A stretch of DNA of 64,000 bases. Source: Schauerella fraxinea. Its GTDB lineage: Bacteria; Pseudomonadota; Gammaproteobacteria; Burkholderiales; Burkholderiaceae_B. The translations under genes and the position numbers were made by a program. Positions 36,142 to 44,647 of the stretch are shown in pieces. Below the pieces are notes generated by a model, which had not been told where the DNA came from, did not search any database, and saw only the letters and a list, made by a program, of their open reading frames with translations. Location of the stretch: NCBI GenBank assembly GCA_030849945.1, contig JAVDKK010000006.1, positions 186,001-250,000 on the forward strand. Direction: 5' to 3'. Within the stretch, counting starts at the first letter, position 1. Each line of letters opens with the position of its first letter.

Positions 36142-36588
36142 TCACTTCTTGCAGTGCGGTTCGAGAATCTCGGTGCGCAGATAATCTGCTTTCGTCCGGC
36201 CCCAGATCTCGACGTACTGCGCCTTGACGTTGTAGGCGCGCACTTCCGCGGCTGCCGCCGGCGCGGTGGCCGAGGCGCCGCCCGCCATGTAGGCCACACC
36301 GGCCGGGCTCACGGCAAAGGACTCGAACGTGCCGGTGGTGCCGGCTTCGTTCACCCCGGCCACCTCGCCGCACAGATAGCCCCCCACGATGCGTTCGTTG
36401 CGAAACTGCGGCGCGGGGCGATCGCTGCGCGACAGCGCCGCGACCAAGGGCGCGCGCAAGCTGGCAAGTTGCGCGTCGCGCGCGGCATCCCGCGAGGCCG
36501 AGCCGTTCATGTACCAATACACGCCGCCAGCGGCCACGGCCAGAATCACCGCGACGGCGCCCAGCCCCATCATGCCTTTCGATGCCAT
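36142..36588 (-). CDS. Hypothetical membrane-anchored periplasmic protein
   Basis: 148 residues: an N-terminal hydrophobic helix (GLGAVAVILAVAAGGVYWYM), then a soluble domain with two cysteines (C in YLCGEV, C in EPHCKK) that could pair in the periplasm. The segment YLCGEVAGVNEAGTTGTFES resembles short conserved domains in uncharacterised proteobacterial proteins. AAGGAAT lies just upstream of ATG 36588, which decides the start over the much longer open frame. It ends 2 bp from the convergent TonB-receptor stop. Function unknown. Confidence 0.6.
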   Translation of the reverse strand: MASKGMMGLGAVAVILAVAAGGVYWYMNGSASRDAARDAQLASLRAPLVAALSRSDRPAPQFRNERIVGGYLCGEVAGVNEAGTTGTFESFAVSPAGVAYMAGGASATAPAAAAEVRAYNVKAQYVEIWGRTKADYLRTEILEPHCKK

Positions 36589-36758
36589 CTTGATTCCTTG
36601 TTCTGCTGCGGCTGATTTTATGCATTGTTGCCGGTTTCGTTTAGGCGTATATTTGTCCATACAAAGTGCCATAACGAACAAATGAGCGCACTTTACGAAC
36701 CGATTCTGTGAACCACCGCCGAGGGGTAAGCGATTGCCACTCGACTTTTGGAGAGATC

Positions 36759-38513
36759 GTGACCGAGCCCGTAGAGGAAGTTTCGCGTGAGCAAACCGCC
36801 GGCAATCCACAGGCGCTGCCGGCGTCGGGCAGGCAAGCGCTGGCCGAATGGTTGCCCCCTTTGGCCGGTGCGTCGCTCAACGAGGCCAGTCGCGACGAGG
36901 CGGTCGACGGGGCGATCCGCGTGATGGCTGCCGTGCACGACGCAGCACATCGTGACCTGCGCTGGAACACCGTGGCGGTACCGTTCGATCGCGTTGTGGC
37001 GCCGGCAGTGATGGGAGCTCGCGGCGACGTCAGCACAGCATCGTCGAATGCGACGCACGAGGCTACAGTCACATCGGCGAAAGCCACTTCAACCACAGGC
37101 GTTTCCGACGCGAATCCGCCGGCTCATGCCGCTGCGCCTCACGCTTCTGCAAGCACGGCCGAATGCGCGGGCGATGCCGCGCGCGAGACGCGCATCCGCC
37201 TTGCCGCAGCCGCGCGTTATACCGGCACCGCCTTCGTACGGTTGCGCGAAACGCTGGCGATGCAGGCGGCTGCAAACGTCGATCGTCATGAAGAAGGCGC
37301 ATTGCCGCTTGCCGGCATGCCGATCGCACACAAGGATATGTTTGCCCGCGCGGGGGAGCTCAGCGAATGCGGCAGCCGAGTGCGCGCCGGACACATCGCA
37401 CCCGAGACTGCGACCGTTCTTGCACGGCTGGATGCGGCCGGCGCGATCGACCTCGGGGCCTTGCATATGGCCGAGTTTGCGATGAGCCCAACGGGCTTCA
37501 ATGCGCAGTTGGGGCACGGCCGCAACCCTTGGTCGCAGGATCACGTGTCGGGCGGGTCGTCCAGCGGCAGTGGGGTGGCGGTTGCTGCACGCCTGGTGGC
37601 CGCAGCACTGGGATCGGACACCGGTGGGTCGGTGCGTTTGCCGGCGGCCATCTGCGGCGTAACGGGCATCAAGCCCACGCAGCATCTGGTATCCGTGGCG
37701 GGCGTCATGCCGCTCTCGCCGAGTCTGGATTGCGTCGGCTTTCTGGCAACGACGGCGCACGATTGCGCCCGGCTGTTGTCGGTCACGGCGGGCGCCGACG
37801 AGAACGATCCGCTATGTCGCCGCGAGCCAGCGCAGGATTATGCGGCCGACATCGAGCGGCCCGTGCACGATCTTGTCGTCGCCGTGCCGACCTTCGGTAA
37901 GAACGATCCAATTTCGGATGAAGTCTTGCAACTGTTGAACGCCGCGAGTGAAACATTCGCGCGAGCCGGTGCGCGCGTGGAACGCGTGCCCGTACCAGAC
38001 TTCACCGAGTTGGGGCTGTTGGCCAACGTCGTGCTGGGTGCCGAAGCTGCCTCGCTGCATGCGACCGGACTGGCGTCGTATCCCGAGGCGTATGGCGCAC
38101 AAGTGCGCCGGCGTATCGAGCGCGGGCTGCTGTATCCCGCCACCCGCTATCTCGACGCGTTGCGTTTGCGGCCCATCATGCTGCAGCAATTTCTGGCGGC
38201 CTACCTGCCGCAGGCCGACGCGCTCTTTCTGCCAGTGTTGCCCTACGCTGTGCCTACGATCGCAGCCACCACCACCGGTACGGAACTCGACATCGAACAG
38301 CGCTTTGGCGGCATGTCGTATTGGACGCGTGCGATCAACTACCTCGGCTTGCCCGTGCTGGCACTGCCGATGGGATTTACCGAAAACGGCTTGCCCAACG
38401 GATTTCAGCTGGTGGGCCGGCTCAACGGCGAGGCGGCGTTGTTCCGGCTCGGGCACCAGTATCAGCATCTGACCGATTGGCATACCCGCACGCCGCCGCC
38501 ACTCGATGGATGA
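36759..38513 (+). CDS. Second amidase-signature amidase, with low-complexity insert
   Basis: About 584 residues, longer than the usual 450-500. The AS core is intact: Lys in AGMPIAHKDMFARAG, Ser pair in SGGSSSGSGVAVAA, nucleophile Ser in GSDTGGSVRLPAAICG. The extra length is an N-terminal region including an Ala/Thr/Ser-rich stretch (about residues 85-145, coded by 37010-37190) that looks like an unstructured linker. GTG 36759 follows a GGAGAG site at 5-6 nt; ATG 36708 is also in frame. It is followed by an MFS transporter after a 185-bp gap, probably a substrate importer for this enzyme. Confidence 0.85.
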   Translation: MTEPVEEVSREQTAGNPQALPASGRQALAEWLPPLAGASLNEASRDEAVDGAIRVMAAVHDAAHRDLRWNTVAVPFDRVVAPAVMGARGDVSTASSNATHEATVTSAKATSTTGVSDANPPAHAAAPHASASTAECAGDAARETRIRLAAAARYTGTAFVRLRETLAMQAAANVDRHEEGALPLAGMPIAHKDMFARAGELSECGSRVRAGHIAPETATVLARLDAAGAIDLGALHMAEFAMSPTGFNAQLGHGRNPWSQDHVSGGSSSGSGVAVAARLVAAALGSDTGGSVRLPAAICGVTGIKPTQHLVSVAGVMPLSPSLDCVGFLATTAHDCARLLSVTAGADENDPLCRREPAQDYAADIERPVHDLVVAVPTFGKNDPISDEVLQLLNAASETFARAGARVERVPVPDFTELGLLANVVLGAEAASLHATGLASYPEAYGAQVRRRIERGLLYPATRYLDALRLRPIMLQQFLAAYLPQADALFLPVLPYAVPTIAATTTGTELDIEQRFGGMSYWTRAINYLGLPVLALPMGFTENGLPNGFQLVGRLNGEAALFRLGHQYQHLTDWHTRTPPPLDG

Positions 38514-38566
38514 CGCTGCGATTACCCCACCCGTGTCGACGCGCATGGACTGAATACGCAAACACC

Positions 38567-38624
38567 TGAACGCGTAAGTACGTGAACGCATGAACGCATG
38601 AACGCATGAAACGTGTGAACGCAC
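38567..38624. repeat. 8-bp short tandem repeat (TGAACGCA)
   Basis: Three exact head-to-tail copies of TGAACGCA at 38583-38606, flanked by variants at 38567 (TGAACGCG) and 38616 (TGAACGCA) and by degenerate spacers. It lies in the 185-bp gap between the amidase and the MFS gene, about 75 bp before the MFS start, where copy-number change could alter leader or promoter spacing. Confidence 0.75.
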
Positions 38625-38698
38625 GAACACCAGACACTGCAGCACGCAATGATGTGAACGTGTAGTACGACCAAAAAAATAACGAGGAGACTGAAATC

Positions 38699-40111
38699 AT
38701 GACACCGTCAGTGGTGAATGCCGGCCCACGCCTGGACCGCCTGCCGATTGCCCGCTTTCATTGGAAGATCTTGTTTTTCATTGGCGCCGGCGCGTTGCTC
38801 GATGCCTTCGACGTTTACCTGGCTGCCGGGGTATTGGCGGCCACATTGGCCGAGGGATTTTCCACCCTCGAAACCAACGCCACATTCATCTCGATCACCT
38901 TTTTCGGCATGCTGATCGGCGCAGGCCTGGCCGGCTACATGGGCGATCGCTTCGGGCGCCGGTATTCGTATCAAACCAATCTTGCGCTCTTTGGCGCCGC
39001 ATCGCTGTTGGCGATCTTCGCACCCAACATGGAGACGCTGATCTTTCTGCGGTTTCTGATGGGCGTGGGATTGGGCGCCGAACTGGTGGTGGCCGCCGGC
39101 ACGCTGGGCGAATTCATTCCGCCGCGTTATCGCGGGCGCTGGATTTCGTTGCTCGGTCTCATCATCAATTCGGGTCTGCTGCTGGCCACGGCTGTGGGTT
39201 ACGTGGTGATTCCCAATCTGGGCTGGCGCTGGATGTTCGGCATTGCGGGTGTGGGGGCGCTCATCATCTGGGCCATGCGCAAGCGCATGCCGGAGTCGCC
39301 GCGCTGGCTCGAATCGGTGGGGCGTCACGCCGAAGCCGAAGCCACCTTGCGGGATATCGAAACAGAAGTCACGGCACACCGCGGCGCCTTGCCGCCGGTC
39401 GAAAGCGTGCGCGAGGTTGCGGTGGAAAAGACGCCGATCTCGGCGCTCTTCTCCCGCCGCATGCTGGCGCGCACGATCGTGGCATCGATCGTGTGCGTGG
39501 GGATCAACGTGTCGATCTATGGATTCGTGGCGTGGTTGCCCACGTTCTTCGTCGGGCAGGGGCTCACGGTCGTGAAGTCGTTGGGCTTCACCACGCTGAT
39601 GGCATTCGGCGCACCCGGCGGCGCCTTGGTCGGCTTCTTTCTGGGCGACAGGATAGGGCGGCGCAAAGGCATCATCGTGTTTGCACTGGCCGGTGTCGTG
39701 CTGGGCTTGATCTATCCGCATCTGCGCGATGTGACCGCCATCACCGTAGTGGGTTTTGCGCTGATCACCTGCCTGTACACCATCGTCACGTTGGGGATGT
39801 ACGGCTATATCCCTGAGCTCTTTCCCACGCAGTACCGCTTGCGCGGCACTGGCATTTCCGGGATGTGCGGCCGCGCGGCCGCGATGGCCACGCCCTACAT
39901 GGTGGTCGTGCTGTTCAAGAACTTCGGCTTGACCGGCGTGCTGGGGATGGTGGTGGGCGTGCTCATGCTGATGGTGATCGCCCTGTTCCTGCTGCGCATC
40001 GAAACCAATCAGCAGACACTCGAAGCGCTGGAACCGGGATCGGAAAACGGACCGCCACCCGGCGGCCCTGGCTACGATGCGATCAGGACTTCAGGCGGTA
40101 GCCCGTCTTGA
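38699..40111 (+). CDS. MFS transporter (sugar/acid symporter type)
   Basis: 470 residues, twelve helices with the central cytoplasmic loop near residue 220. Signature loops GDRFGRRYSY (2-3) and GDRIGRRKGI (8-9), PESPRWLE at the end of helix 6, and PELFPTQYRLRGTG near the end identify the sugar-transporter/aromatic-acid symporter branch. The buried Asp in LLDAFDVYLAAG (helix 1) is typical of proton-coupled acid importers. A strong GAGGAGA site precedes the ATG. The 3' end overlaps the convergent ABC permease gene by 29 bp. Confidence 0.88.
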   Translation: MTPSVVNAGPRLDRLPIARFHWKILFFIGAGALLDAFDVYLAAGVLAATLAEGFSTLETNATFISITFFGMLIGAGLAGYMGDRFGRRYSYQTNLALFGAASLLAIFAPNMETLIFLRFLMGVGLGAELVVAAGTLGEFIPPRYRGRWISLLGLIINSGLLLATAVGYVVIPNLGWRWMFGIAGVGALIIWAMRKRMPESPRWLESVGRHAEAEATLRDIETEVTAHRGALPPVESVREVAVEKTPISALFSRRMLARTIVASIVCVGINVSIYGFVAWLPTFFVGQGLTVVKSLGFTTLMAFGAPGGALVGFFLGDRIGRRKGIIVFALAGVVLGLIYPHLRDVTAITVVGFALITCLYTIVTLGMYGYIPELFPTQYRLRGTGISGMCGRAAAMATPYMVVVLFKNFGLTGVLGMVVGVLMLMVIALFLLRIETNQQTLEALEPGSENGPPPGGPGYDAIRTSGGSPS

Positions 40112-40844
40112 AGATCCAGCGGATGGTGAGCAGGCAGAGCAGCATGAAGGCGAACGTCATCGCGATGCTGATCTCCACGCTCACATCCGATACCCCGTAA
40201 AAGCTCCAGCGAAAGCCGCTGATCAAATACACGACAGGATTGAAGAGCGTCACTTTTTGCCAGAACGGCGGCAGCATGCTGATCGAGTAGAAGCTGCCGC
40301 CCAGGAAGGTCAGCGGCGTGACGATCATCAGCGGAATGATCTGCAGCTTCTCGAAACCGTCGGCCCAGACGCCGATGATGAAACCGAACAAGCTGAAGGT
40401 GACGGCGGTGAGCACGAGAAACGTGATCATCCACAAGGGATGCGCGATGTTGAAATCGATAAAACATCGCGCGGTGACCAGAATCAACAGGCCCAGAATG
40501 ATCGACTTGGTGGCGGCCGCGCCCACGTAGCCGATCACGATTTCGATATACGACAAGGGTGCCGACAGCACCTCATACAGGGTGCCGGCGTACTTGGGCA
40601 TATAGATGCCGAATGACGCATTCGAAATGCTCTCGGTGAGAAGCGACAGCATGATCAGGCCGGGAATGATGAAGGCACCGTAGCTGATGCCGTCGATTTC
40701 CACCATGCGCGAACCGATGGCCGAGCCGAACACCACGAAGTACAGCGACGTCGAAATGACCGGTGAGGCAATGCTTTGCATGAGCGTGCGCCACGTGCGC
40801 GCGAGCTCGAATTTGTAGATGGCGAGGATGGCGTAGCCGTTCAT
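40083..40844 (-). CDS. ABC-2 type exporter permease
   Basis: 253 residues with six helices and the ABC-2 family pattern: the opening YKFELARTWRTLMQSIASPV, GISYGAFIIPGLIMLSLL, GTLYEVLSAPLSYIEIVIGYVG and the conserved TPLTFLGGSFYSISMLPPFW. It pairs with the ATPase gene just upstream; the two overlap by 4 bp (ATGA). The substrate is unknown; related systems (YadGH, NodIJ-like) export polysaccharides, lipids or drugs. Confidence 0.9.
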   Translation of the reverse strand: MNGYAILAIYKFELARTWRTLMQSIASPVISTSLYFVVFGSAIGSRMVEIDGISYGAFIIPGLIMLSLLTESISNASFGIYMPKYAGTLYEVLSAPLSYIEIVIGYVGAAATKSIILGLLILVTARCFIDFNIAHPLWMITFLVLTAVTFSLFGFIIGVWADGFEKLQIIPLMIVTPLTFLGGSFYSISMLPPFWQKVTLFNPVVYLISGFRWSFYGVSDVSVEISIAMTFAFMLLCLLTIRWIFKTGYRLKS

Positions 40845-41770
40845 GATGATGCCTTGAGCAGACCGACGAAAATATCTTCCAGCGAACTTTGCGACGACTG
40901 CAGATCGCGAAACGCGATGCCGTGCGCATTGAGCGACTGGAGCAGGGTGCCGATGCCGCTGCTTTCGCCCTCGGCGTTGTCGAACGTATAGATCAGCTCG
41001 TGGCCATCGTTGGCCAATTCCAGATTGGCGCTGGCAAGTGCTGGCGGGATGGCGGCAAGCGGCTGCTTGAGAAACAGGGTGAGCTGCTTCTTGCCCAGCT
41101 TGCGCATGAGCGTGTGCTTGTCTTCGACCAGAATGATCTCGCCTTTGCGGATCACGCCGATGCGATCGGCCATCTCCTCGGCCTCTTCGATGTAGTGCGT
41201 GGTGAGAATGATGGTGACGCCATTCTCACGCAAGCCGCGAACCATATTCCACATATCGTGGCGCAGCTCGACGTCCACGCCGGCGGTGGGTTCGTCGAGA
41301 AACAGAATGCGCGGCTCATGCGACAACGCCTTGGCGATCATCACGCGCCGTTTCATGCCGCCGGACAGCGTCATGATCCGGGCATCGCGCTTGTCCCACA
41401 GCGACAAATCACGCAGGATCTTCTCGAGATAGGCCGGGTTGGGCGGTTTGCCGAAGAGGCCACGGCTGAACTTGATCGTGCTCATCACGCTTTCGAACGC
41501 GTCGGTGGTGAGTTCCTGCGGCACGAGGCCGATCGCCCCGCGCGCGGCGCGATAGTCGGCCACGATGTCGTGACCGTCGGCCGTGACCGTGCCGGTCGAC
41601 GGATTGACGATCCCGCAGATGATGCTGATCAACGTGGTTTTGCCGGCGCCATTAGGGCCGAGCAAGGCGAAAATCTCACCTTTGCGGATATCCAGATTGA
41701 CCGTTTTGAGGGCTTGATGTCCCGACGCGTACGTCTTGGACAAATTCGAGATGGAAATGATGGCTGACAC
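40841..41770 (-). CDS. ABC exporter ATP-binding protein
   Basis: 309 residues: Walker A LLGPNGAGKTTLISII, Q-loop GLVPQELTTD, signature LSGGMKRRVMIAKAL, Walker B ILFLDEPTAGVD and the H-loop in LTTHYIEEAEEMADR, followed by a C-terminal accessory domain of about 70 residues. GTG 41770 was chosen because the ABC fold (SAIISISNLSKTYASG) begins there; no ribosome site is evident, and ATG 41875 would add 35 unrelated residues. Operon with the ABC-2 permease. Confidence 0.88.
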   Translation of the reverse strand: MSAIISISNLSKTYASGHQALKTVNLDIRKGEIFALLGPNGAGKTTLISIICGIVNPSTGTVTADGHDIVADYRAARGAIGLVPQELTTDAFESVMSTIKFSRGLFGKPPNPAYLEKILRDLSLWDKRDARIMTLSGGMKRRVMIAKALSHEPRILFLDEPTAGVDVELRHDMWNMVRGLRENGVTIILTTHYIEEAEEMADRIGVIRKGEIILVEDKHTLMRKLGKKQLTLFLKQPLAAIPPALASANLELANDGHELIYTFDNAEGESSGIGTLLQSLNAHGIAFRDLQSSQSSLEDIFVGLLKASS

Positions 41771-41972
41771 GGGGTCGCTATTCGGTAGGGAGGACGCGGA
41801 AACTTTTAACACGCACGCATCTCGCGTGCCGTCTTGCCCCCGTTGCGATTGCGGATAAAGGTGCGTTCCGTGCATTGGACCGTGGGAACTCTTCTCATTT
41901 CCTCCGTTGTTTTTTGAGACGTGCTGGCTACCATTCTTCCGTACTCAAGAACGATCTGAAGGAGGCAATGCC

Positions 41973-42716
41973 ATGACCCGGTTTGCCCAACGCACCACCA
42001 CCCTGTGCGCCGTTGCCGCGCTCTCGGCCGCCGCGATCGGCGCCGGCACGGCGCTGACGCTGCCCCGCCTGGCCCATGCCGCCGACGCCTCGCCGTCTGC
42101 CGTCGTCGCCACGCCTACGTCGCCGCCTGCCTTGAACGGCACGCCGTCGCCCACTGCATGGCAAGCGCCGCCGCCCCTGCCGGGGGCCGGCCACCCCGGG
42201 CTGCCGCCACCGGCGCCGCGCGGCCCGCGAGCCGGTCCGCCGCCGCCGCCCTTCAATCCCTGGGGGCTGCCACCGTCGTTTGCCCGCTTGGGGCTCTCGG
42301 TGCAGCAGGAAGACGCCGTATTCGAGATCATGCACAAGCAGGTCGCCGATATGCGCACCCAGGCGCGGGCCGCACGCGATGCCGGTTTGAGCCTGAGCGC
42401 CATGGCCGACGACGAATCCTTCGATGAAAGCGCTGCCCGCCAAGCCGCCAACACGCTGGCGCAAGCCGAGGCGCAGATGCGCTTCATGCAGGTGCGCGAT
42501 GCGCAACGCATTCGTGCGTTGCTCACCCCGCAACAGCGCGTGTTGTGGGACGACGACGATGACGACGATCCGGCCATGCCCCCACCGCCGCCGGGTTTCG
42601 GGGCCATTTTCAGCGCGCCGCCGCCAATGCCCGGTTGCGGCCCCGACCCGCGTGCCGATGCCGCACTGCCGGCCCCCGACGCTCCCGCAACGGCACGAGG
42701 CGCAGCCGGTAATTGA
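41973..42716 (+). CDS. Spy/CpxP-like periplasmic stress protein, Pro/Asp-rich
   Basis: 247 residues with a signal peptide (ending LAHAAD near residue 40), then a Pro-rich segment. A helical LTXXQ-like region follows (LGLSVQQEDAVFEIMHKQVA to RALLTPQQRVLWDD); LTPQQ is the Spy/CpxP hallmark. It ends with an aspartate run (seven Asp) followed by PPPPP. Such proteins buffer the envelope or sense metals upstream of two-component systems. GGAGG precedes ATG 41973. It lies directly before baeS-baeR, so it is probably part of that operon and an accessory to the sensor. Confidence 0.78.
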   Translation: MTRFAQRTTTLCAVAALSAAAIGAGTALTLPRLAHAADASPSAVVATPTSPPALNGTPSPTAWQAPPPLPGAGHPGLPPPAPRGPRAGPPPPPFNPWGLPPSFARLGLSVQQEDAVFEIMHKQVADMRTQARAARDAGLSLSAMADDESFDESAARQAANTLAQAEAQMRFMQVRDAQRIRALLTPQQRVLWDDDDDDDPAMPPPPPGFGAIFSAPPPMPGCGPDPRADAALPAPDAPATARGAAGN

Positions 42717-42737
42717 CTCGTTTGGGCTTTCCGCGAC

Positions 42738-42763
42738 AATACCGGGTCATGAGACCCGGTATT
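42738..42763 (+). promoter_or_regulatory. Perfect hairpin presenting the baeS start codon in its loop
   Basis: AATACCGGGTC (42738-42748) and GACCCGGTATT (42753-42763) are exact complements, separated by the four bases ATGA, whose ATG is the best start of the sensor-kinase gene. In RNA this gives an 11-bp stem that hides the only G-rich candidate ribosome site. As DNA it could also be a dimer-binding site. Confidence 0.7.
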
Positions 42764-44647
42764 ACGTTCAAGCTTTTCCTGGCAGTCTTGGCCGTCGGCA
42801 TGGTGGTCACGCTCGCCATGGGCGCCGCCCTGCGCTGGCGTTTCGAGCATGACTTCCTGGTCTACGTGAACGAACGCGAAGGCCGGCGCGTCGAGCGGAT
42901 GGTGTCGACCCTCACGCGGTTTTATATCCGCGACAACAGTTGGGAAGGATTGCGGCGCGACCCCAACGCCTGGGTGCACATGCTGACGGTGCCGCCGCCG
43001 CGCGACGATTTCGGCATGCTGGACGATCGCGATGGATTCGAGCCGTTCCGGTCGGGACGGTCCGGTGTGGACGAAGATGGCGACGGCGACGGCGGGGCGG
43101 ACCAAGACAAGACCAGGCCTGAGGATGCAACGCCTCAGCCGTCCGGCGCCGAGCGTGCCGGAGGCGACCCTGACGATACTGAGGGCGCCGAAGACGACCG
43201 CATGCATTCGGGCGATTCCGTCGACGCCGGGGCATCCGATCGGACCCCCCGGCCCAGCAGCGACGGATTCATACGCTATGGCTTTCATCGGCATGGACCC
43301 GACGAGGGGCTGACGGCCGGCACTTGGCACACGCACGGGCCGCAGCAAGGCGAACCCGTTCGCGCCACACCCGAGAGCTTCTGGCGCGATCTCTTGCCGC
43401 GCGACAGCTTCGGGCTGGGCGACAGCACCGTGCGCGAACGCTTCCGGCCGCCGCCGCCGCCGCCTTGGGATGGTGCCGAACTCGATTTCCCGCTGTTGCC
43501 GATGGATCCCGGGCGCCCACCCCCGATCCTGCCGCGCTTTACGTTGGTCGATCCCGTGGGCACCTGGGTCGCAGGCGCCTTTCCGCCGGCCAAGGACGCG
43601 CCGCGCCATCCCATCACGGTCGATGGCCGCCGGGTAGGCTGGCTGATTGCGCCGCTCCCGGACCGGTTGCCCGACGAAGCCGACAGGCGGTTTCAGATTC
43701 AGCAAGTGCAGGCCACCTGGATCATCGGCGGGCTGGCAGTGATTCTGGCCATGGTGGTCAGCGTGCTGCTGGCGCGGATCTTTCTGGCGCCCGTGCGCCG
43801 CCTGGCGGCCGGCACGCAGGCGCTGGTCGCCGGCGATTACAAAACCCGCGTGCGGGTGACGTCTTCCGACGAGCTGGGCCGCCTGGCCCGGGATTTCAAT
43901 CGGTTGGCTCACAGCCTGGAGCGCAACGAGGCCCTGCGCCGCGAGTGGCTGGCCGACATTTCCCACGAGTTGCGCACGCCGCTGGCGGTCATGCGCGGCG
44001 AAATCGAAGCCTTGCAAGACGGCATTCGCCCGCTGAACGCCGGCGCGTTGATCTCGTTGCAAAGCGAAGTCGCCATCCTGAGCGCGTTGATCGACGATCT
44101 GTACGAATTGGCATTGGCCGACGTGGGCGCGCTCACCTATCACCTGGCGCCGATGGATCTGGGCGAGTTGGTCACGGCCATTACCGAAGGCTTCGGCGAG
44201 CGGCTCGCCAGCCATGGCGTGACCCTGACGTGGACGCCGCCGGCGAGTCCGGTCTGGATCGAAGCCGATCAGAAGCGGCTGACGCAACTGTTTGCCAACC
44301 TGCTTGAAAACACCGTGCGCTATACGCACTCGCCCGGTGAGCTGCATATTGCGCTGGTCGTCGATCAAGCCGAGGGCCGCGCGGTGCTTACGTTTGACGA
44401 CACCCCGCCTGCCGTGCCGGACGAATCCCTACTGCGCATCTTCGACCGGCTGTTCCGCGTCGAGGGCTCGCGCAATCGCGCCAGCGGCGGGGCAGGTCTG
44501 GGCTTGGCGATTTGCCAACGCATCGTCGAAGGCCATCAAGGCACGATCACCGCGCATGCCTCGCCCTTGGGCGGATTGCAGGTGAAAGTGTGCCTGCCGC
44601 TCCCTTCGCATCCCATTTTTCCCGACACAACCGAGTCGACATCATGA
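42749..44647 (+). CDS. baeS: BaeS-like sensor histidine kinase with enlarged acidic sensor domain
   Basis: 632 residues, about 165 more than E. coli BaeS (467). TM1 at about 6-28, periplasmic domain to about 320, TM2 in WIIGGLAVILAMVVSVLLAR, HAMP, HisKA (His in LADISHELRTPLAVMRGEIE), HATPase_c (FANLLENTVRYTH, GGAGLGLAICQRIVEGHQG). The extra length is periplasmic: an Asp/Glu/Gly run (DEDGDGDGGADQD), more acidic residues, His-containing HRHGPDEG and HTHGPQQG, and a PPPPPP stretch. This suggests metal or cation sensing. ATG 42749 sits in a hairpin loop; TTG 42713, overlapping the previous stop, is an alternative. baeR overlaps its end (ATGA). Confidence 0.88.
   Translation: MRPGITFKLFLAVLAVGMVVTLAMGAALRWRFEHDFLVYVNEREGRRVERMVSTLTRFYIRDNSWEGLRRDPNAWVHMLTVPPPRDDFGMLDDRDGFEPFRSGRSGVDEDGDGDGGADQDKTRPEDATPQPSGAERAGGDPDDTEGAEDDRMHSGDSVDAGASDRTPRPSSDGFIRYGFHRHGPDEGLTAGTWHTHGPQQGEPVRATPESFWRDLLPRDSFGLGDSTVRERFRPPPPPPWDGAELDFPLLPMDPGRPPPILPRFTLVDPVGTWVAGAFPPAKDAPRHPITVDGRRVGWLIAPLPDRLPDEADRRFQIQQVQATWIIGGLAVILAMVVSVLLARIFLAPVRRLAAGTQALVAGDYKTRVRVTSSDELGRLARDFNRLAHSLERNEALRREWLADISHELRTPLAVMRGEIEALQDGIRPLNAGALISLQSEVAILSALIDDLYELALADVGALTYHLAPMDLGELVTAITEGFGERLASHGVTLTWTPPASPVWIEADQKRLTQLFANLLENTVRYTHSPGELHIALVVDQAEGRAVLTFDDTPPAVPDESLLRIFDRLFRVEGSRNRASGGAGLGLAICQRIVEGHQGTITAHASPLGGLQVKVCLPLPSHPIFPDTTESTS

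Noticed and set aside
38567..38624. Direct repeats as plasmid iterons or an origin
   Set aside because: Units are only 8 bp and few, no replication gene is near, and the context is chromosomal metabolism.
41945..44368. 807-codon open frame on the minus strand antisense to the Spy-like and baeS genes
   Set aside because: Composition is His/Arg/Gly-rich and matches no family; the + strand genes have clear domains. It is a G+C-rich shadow frame.
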